A stretch of 31,940 nt of DNA. Source: a virus. The number at the start of each line of letters is the position of its first letter. Within the stretch, counting starts at the first letter, position 1. Shown here piece after piece: positions 29,032 through 31,940 of this stretch. The notes beneath the pieces are model-generated. The model saw only the letters and a program-made list of their open reading frames with translations, was not told where the DNA came from and ran no database searches. The DNA is taken from positions 1 through 31,940 of the IMG/VR virus record IMGVR_UViG_3300012228_000011, one strand, 5' to 3'. Made by a program: the position numbers and the translations under genes.

Positions 29032-30222
29032 CTATCGGCCGGCTGGCTCGTCGACCTGGAGCGGTTCCGGCGTCTCGTCGCGGTGGAAGAGCGGCGCGTC
29101 CGCTATGAACCTTTTCCCAGCCAGGGAGGCGTGCGCCTCGTCGCGCTCGATCCCGACCGAGCGGAACCCGAGGCGCGCGGCCGCGATCAGGGTCGAGCCG
29201 GAGCCGGCGAAGGGGTCGAGCACGAGCTCGTCTCCGCCCGGCCGGCGGACGAGCTCGAGGAGCCAGCGCATAAGGTCCAGGGGCTTGACGGTCGGGTGCT
29301 CGTTCCGGATCGCCCCGTCCATCGAGCGGTCGGAGGCGCTCGCCTTCGGGGCGTAGAAGAAGGCCGCGCGTTCGGGTCCGAGCTGGGCGGCCGCGGCCTC
29401 GCCGAGCAGGACGTCGGACGGCCAGCCCCCGCCCTCCGTCAGGCCGTGGGCCCCGAGGTGGAGGCCGGCGCCCCCTTCCTCGAGCGCGGCGCCCTTGAAC
29501 CCGTCCGCGTGCGGGCGTTGGAGGAGCAGGATCGGTTCCCAGCCAGAGCGGAGGTCGGTCGTCCAGCCGGTCCACTCCGGGCGGCCGGTGAGTGTCTCGA
29601 GGCGGGCCGCCTTCGGGAAGCCCTGGCCGAAGAGCCACGCGAGCGTGCGGCGCATCTCGAAGCCGGCGTCCTCGAGCCCGGCCGCGAGGCGGTGGAAGGT
29701 GCGCGGCGAGCCGAAGGCAAGAACCATCGCGCCGGGCTTCAGCACCCGGTAGAGCTCGAGCCCCCACGTCCGGACCCACTCCTGGAAGGCTCGAGCGGTG
29801 GGAGGCGCCGCGTGCGGGTCGATGATCTCGCGGCGCCAGACCTCGCGGTCCGCGCACCCGTGGGGCTTCCTGTAGACGTCGCGGCGGCCGCAATTCTGAC
29901 ACCTCGAGGTCGAGGGCCGGCGCGAGACGCCGATCACAACGCGTAGCCCGCGATGCTTCGAGTAGCGCGCGCGCCTCTCGCTGGCCGCGCCTACATCCTC
30001 GATCCCTCCCACCGCGCCGGCGCGCTCGCCGCGGAACCTGGAGGAGAGCGTGTCGTCGAGACGGAACCGCTCCCAGTCGCGGCCCATGAACTCGAGCCCG
30101 TAGGGCGGGTCGGTCACGCACGCGGTGAAGGCTCCGGCCGCGAAGCGCGGGAGGAGCTCGAGCGCGTCGCCGAGGTGAACGTCGACCGGGCCCGAACGGA
30201 AGAATGGGGCGGGCGCGGTCAC
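29032..30222 (-). CDS. Site-specific DNA methyltransferase (N4-cytosine or N6-adenine)
   Basis: A 396-residue protein with a GTG start at 30222, overlapping the terminase small-subunit stop as GTGA. Catalytic motif IV is DPPY at residues 38-41 (ACVTDPPYGLEFMGRDWERF) and the S-adenosylmethionine motif I is DPFAGSGSTLIAA (336-348); the order IV then I makes it a beta-class enzyme. A HPTVKPLDLMRWLL block precedes motif I, as usual. A C-x-x-C...C segment (CQNCGRRDVYRKPHGCADRE) may form a zinc-binding insert. No restriction enzyme lies beside it, so it probably modifies phage DNA against host restriction or marks it for packaging (inference). Confidence 0.93.
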   Translation of the reverse strand: MTAPAPFFRSGPVDVHLGDALELLPRFAAGAFTACVTDPPYGLEFMGRDWERFRLDDTLSSRFRGERAGAVGGIEDVGAASERRARYSKHRGLRVVIGVSRRPSTSRCQNCGRRDVYRKPHGCADREVWRREIIDPHAAPPTARAFQEWVRTWGLELYRVLKPGAMVLAFGSPRTFHRLAAGLEDAGFEMRRTLAWLFGQGFPKAARLETLTGRPEWTGWTTDLRSGWEPILLLQRPHADGFKGAALEEGGAGLHLGAHGLTEGGGWPSDVLLGEAAAAQLGPERAAFFYAPKASASDRSMDGAIRNEHPTVKPLDLMRWLLELVRRPGGDELVLDPFAGSGSTLIAAARLGFRSVGIERDEAHASLAGKRFIADAPLFHRDETPEPLQVDEPAGR

Positions 30223-30788
30223 TCGGGACGCTCGTCGAGGAGCTGGAGCGCCTGGGCGATCTCGGCCGCGAGCGTCTCGTGGATTTGGGCGGGCTTGTCG
30301 AGCGCGGCGAGCCGGGTAGACAGGCGGTCAGGAATTGCCTGGAGTCGGTCGCGGAGCTCGCGGCCGAGGCGGAAGGCCTCGCGCTGGACCTCGCGCTTGT
30401 CGATCAGATACCCGCGGAGCTGGTCGAGCTCGAGCTGTTTCAGTTCGGCCTCGAGCCCGACGCGGATCGCCGACGCTCGAGCGTGCGAGAGCTGCTCCAC
30501 CTTGCGCTCGCGGTCGACCGGGGTCTCGAACATCGAGGGCGTACCCTTCGAGGCCTTCGAGGGCCGGCCGGGAGGCTTCCTCCCCTTCGGTCTCTTCGAC
30601 GGGTCGGCCCAGGCCTCCCACTCCGAGCGCCCGCGCTCGAGCTCGATCAGGTGGTGGCCAGTGCGCTCGTCCTTCGAAAGCGCGGCCTTCAGGCGGCCGG
30701 TGCGGATCGCCTTTTGGACCGCCTGGCGCGTCACGCCGACGGCCTCGCCGAAGGCGCGCGGGGAGAGGAGCTGGGCGGTCGCGGTCAC
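30219..30788 (-). CDS. Terminase small subunit, Nu1-like
   Basis: A 189-residue protein starting at GTG 30788, whose G-T-G-A overlaps the stop of the ASCH gene. Residues about 5-40 form a winged helix-turn-helix (LLSPRAFGEAVGVTRQAVQK then AIRTGRLKAALSKD) of the Nu1/small terminase type that recognises the packaging site. A basic region (SKRPKGRKPPGRPSKASKGT) and a long helix follow (AELKQLELDQLRGYLIDKRE, VQREAFRLGRELRDRLQAIP), which resembles the Nu1/gp3-type coiled coil with Y-L-I-D-K-R-E-V. It is separated from the large subunit by the methyltransferase and three small genes. An upstream extension in frame is rejected because of the overlap. Confidence 0.85.
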   Translation of the reverse strand: MTATAQLLSPRAFGEAVGVTRQAVQKAIRTGRLKAALSKDERTGHHLIELERGRSEWEAWADPSKRPKGRKPPGRPSKASKGTPSMFETPVDRERKVEQLSHARASAIRVGLEAELKQLELDQLRGYLIDKREVQREAFRLGRELRDRLQAIPDRLSTRLAALDKPAQIHETLAAEIAQALQLLDERPE

Positions 30789-31264
30789 GGACGAGCGGCC
30801 TCGCGAGCGAGTTCCTCGAGCTCGGGCGGGAGCTCCACGTCGAAGAGGCGCTGTCTTCCGCGCCAGGGGATCGGCTCCGCAAGGCGGAACGGGTGGATGA
30901 GTCTCCACGCGAAGCGGTCCGGAGCGAAGTTCCCGACGAGCATCTCCGCCTCGCCGATCCGCTCGGCCAGGGGCTCGAGGTCCTCAGTGTGATAGACCTC
31001 CTGGACCACAACGCCCCCGATGATCGCCCCGAGCGGGAGGTCGTCGACGCCGTAGCCTCGAGAGGCCAGGTCGCGGTACATGCCGTCGAGCTCGGGCATG
31101 TGGAAGCCAGTAGGACCGCGCTCCTCGGGTCGAGCTGGTCGCCGGCGCGAGGCGTGGATCAGGAGCGGCCCGCGGTGGCGCGTCGTCCACGGGCGCGTCT
31201 CGTACCGCTTGAGCCCGAGGACCACGAGCTGGGCCCAGGGCTGGAAGAGGGAGAGGCACTTCAA
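30785..31264 (-). CDS. ASCH-domain protein
   Basis: A 159-residue protein. I place the start at TTG 31264, which forms TTGA with the preceding stop, has GGAG nine bases upstream and leads straight into the ASCH domain; an in-frame ATG at 31309 lacks a ribosome site. The diagnostic ASCH block is CLSLFQPWAQLVVLGLKRYE, then TRPWTTRHRGPLLIHASRR, followed by LPLGAIIGGVVVQEVYHTED and FAWRLIHPFRL. ASCH domains (PUA-like) bind RNA, and some hydrolyse N4-acetylcytidine. In phages they occur in early or modification regions. The role here is unknown. Confidence 0.88.
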   Translation of the reverse strand: MKCLSLFQPWAQLVVLGLKRYETRPWTTRHRGPLLIHASRRRPARPEERGPTGFHMPELDGMYRDLASRGYGVDDLPLGAIIGGVVVQEVYHTEDLEPLAERIGEAEMLVGNFAPDRFAWRLIHPFRLAEPIPWRGRQRLFDVELPPELEELAREAARP

Positions 31265-31851
31265 CCCTCTGGGCTCCAGTCGATCGCCACCCAGCGCGTA
31301 TTCGTCCATCCACGCTCGAGGCCGGTCACGAGCTCGATGACTACCCAGCGGTCTCCCTCGCGGCGCACGAACACGCCGACGCGGTCGGACGTGATTCCTC
31401 GCAGCGAGGACGTCTCGACCACGAGGTCGCCCGGCCTCGGGTTCAGGTGTCGATCCAGGACGCCCCGGGTGCGGTGGCCGACGATGAGAGCGTCATGGAG
31501 TCGAAGCCCGACGGCGACCAGGCGGCACGCTACCTCGAGCGCGCCGAGGAGGAGGCCCGCCGCGAGCCGGTGGAGTCTCGCCCAGGAGCTCCGGGTGTCG
31601 CGGGCCCATCGGACGAGCTCGCGCTGCGCGTCGAGCTGTCCAGAGTCCAGAGCCGCGCGGTAGGCGGTCGGGTCGAGCGCCCACCCGACCGAGTCGGCGC
31701 GCGCGAGGGCTCGCGCGATCGCCTCGAGGTCGATCCCGTCGAGCAGGAGGTGGGCGGTGGAGAGCGTGGTGGCCAGGCGGTTGACGTCGGCGCGGTAGGC
31801 CTCGAACGAGCTCGAGGGCTGGGCCGCGCCCTCGGAGGGCGGCGGGTTCAT
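31261..31851 (-). CDS. Unknown protein with a beta C-terminal domain
   Basis: A 196-residue protein from ATG 31851. The first about 130 residues are helical (FEAYRADVNRLATTLSTAHL, LDLEAIARALARADSVGW, WARDTRSSWARLHRLAAGLL, LGALEVACRLVAVGL); the C-terminal 65 residues are beta-rich (RPGDLVVETSSLRGITSDRV, GVFVRREGDRWVVIELVTGL, WVAIDW). The final part resembles small SH3-like barrels, by eye only. No family is recognised. It is the first complete gene of the minus-strand late operon in the window. Confidence 0.7.
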   Translation of the reverse strand: MNPPPSEGAAQPSSSFEAYRADVNRLATTLSTAHLLLDGIDLEAIARALARADSVGWALDPTAYRAALDSGQLDAQRELVRWARDTRSSWARLHRLAAGLLLGALEVACRLVAVGLRLHDALIVGHRTRGVLDRHLNPRPGDLVVETSSLRGITSDRVGVFVRREGDRWVVIELVTGLERGWTNTRWVAIDWSPEG

Positions 31852-31885
31852 GGCGAAGCCGAGCGTACCCGGCCACGGTGGGGGT

Positions 31886-31924
31886 GCAACCCTTTTTGCA
31901 GGGTCGAGACTAGAGAAAGGTTGC
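31886..31924. other. AT-richer inverted repeat upstream of the late genes
   Basis: GCAACC-C-TTT (31886-31895) can pair with AAAGGTTGC (31916-31924), a 9-bp stem with one bulge around an about 20-base loop. It lies 35 bases before the first complete minus-strand gene. It could be the terminator of an upstream minus-strand gene, or an operator; no T-run or clear promoter hexamers were found. Confidence 0.35.
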
Positions 31925-31940
31925 GGCCCCGCGTCACCAA

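Noticed and set aside
14483-30222. Mu-like transposable phage
   Set aside because: Only the tail is Mu-like. No transposase, Mor/Mom or Mu-type head genes are in the window, so a transposing lifestyle is not claimed.
31265-31309. ATG 31309 as the start of the ASCH gene
   Set aside because: No ribosome site, 49-base overlap with the previous gene, and the domain starts exactly at the TTG that overlaps the previous stop.
1-31940. tRNA or rRNA genes
   Set aside because: No cloverleaf with a TTCGA-type arm and acceptor stem was noticed on either strand, although a reading by eye can miss one.

Overview
The window is about 32 kb of very GC-rich DNA carrying the packaging, head and tail genes of a contractile-tailed phage or prophage (myovirus morphology). 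Gene density, four-base start/stop overlaps, the strong G/C bias at third codon positions and the head-to-tail gene order all point to a phage late region. A Mu-type contractile tail suggests a Gram-negative, high-GC host, but nothing seen names the genus. No integrase, transposase, repressor, tRNA or recognisable endolysin is present, so lifestyle cannot be decided from this window.

Most genes lie on the minus strand and are read from right to left. From 31.85 kb to 28.1 kb comes an early-late block: an unknown protein, an ASCH-domain protein, the terminase small subunit, a DNA methyltransferase and three small unknown proteins, one with a broken frame. From 28.1 kb to 20.4 kb lies a lambda-like head module: GpA-type large terminase, gpW-like connector, lambda-type portal, a single-chain prohead protease plus major capsid protein, a DUF2190 decoration protein and two head-tail/tail-completion proteins. 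From 20.4 kb to 8.3 kb lies a Mu-like tail module in the Mu order: DUF2635, sheath (L), tube (M), tail assembly chaperone with a predicted -1 frameshift, tape measure, N, P, gp45 spike, two small proteins, gp46, gp47 (baseplate J), a large multi-domain adhesin-like protein and gp48, then the tail fibre (7.0-8.3 kb).

Left of the tail fibre the layout changes. A plus-strand island (4.9-7.0 kb) holds a chimera of a fibre-type N terminus and a DUF2190 domain, a 346-base structured gap, and five tightly overlapping small genes (two membrane proteins, a winged-helix protein and a DUF1064 nuclease-like protein). It converges on the tail fibre gene with one base between the stop codons. From 4.8 kb to the left edge are minus-strand accessory virion-type genes, a holin-like membrane protein and a secreted or membrane-anchored beta-helix protein, interrupted by one orphan plus-strand gene (2.0-2.5 kb). 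The left edge cuts a large protein ending in 60-bp (20-residue) tandem repeats, whose architecture matches the adhesin-like protein at 8.9-10.4 kb.

The most unusual signals are: the pair of proteins sharing proline-rich 20-residue repeats; the gp48 domain split between two reading frames and joined to the large upstream protein; the DUF2190/fibre chimera; and several 1-2 base frame breaks in simple sequence, which are either assembly errors or real decay or phase variation.
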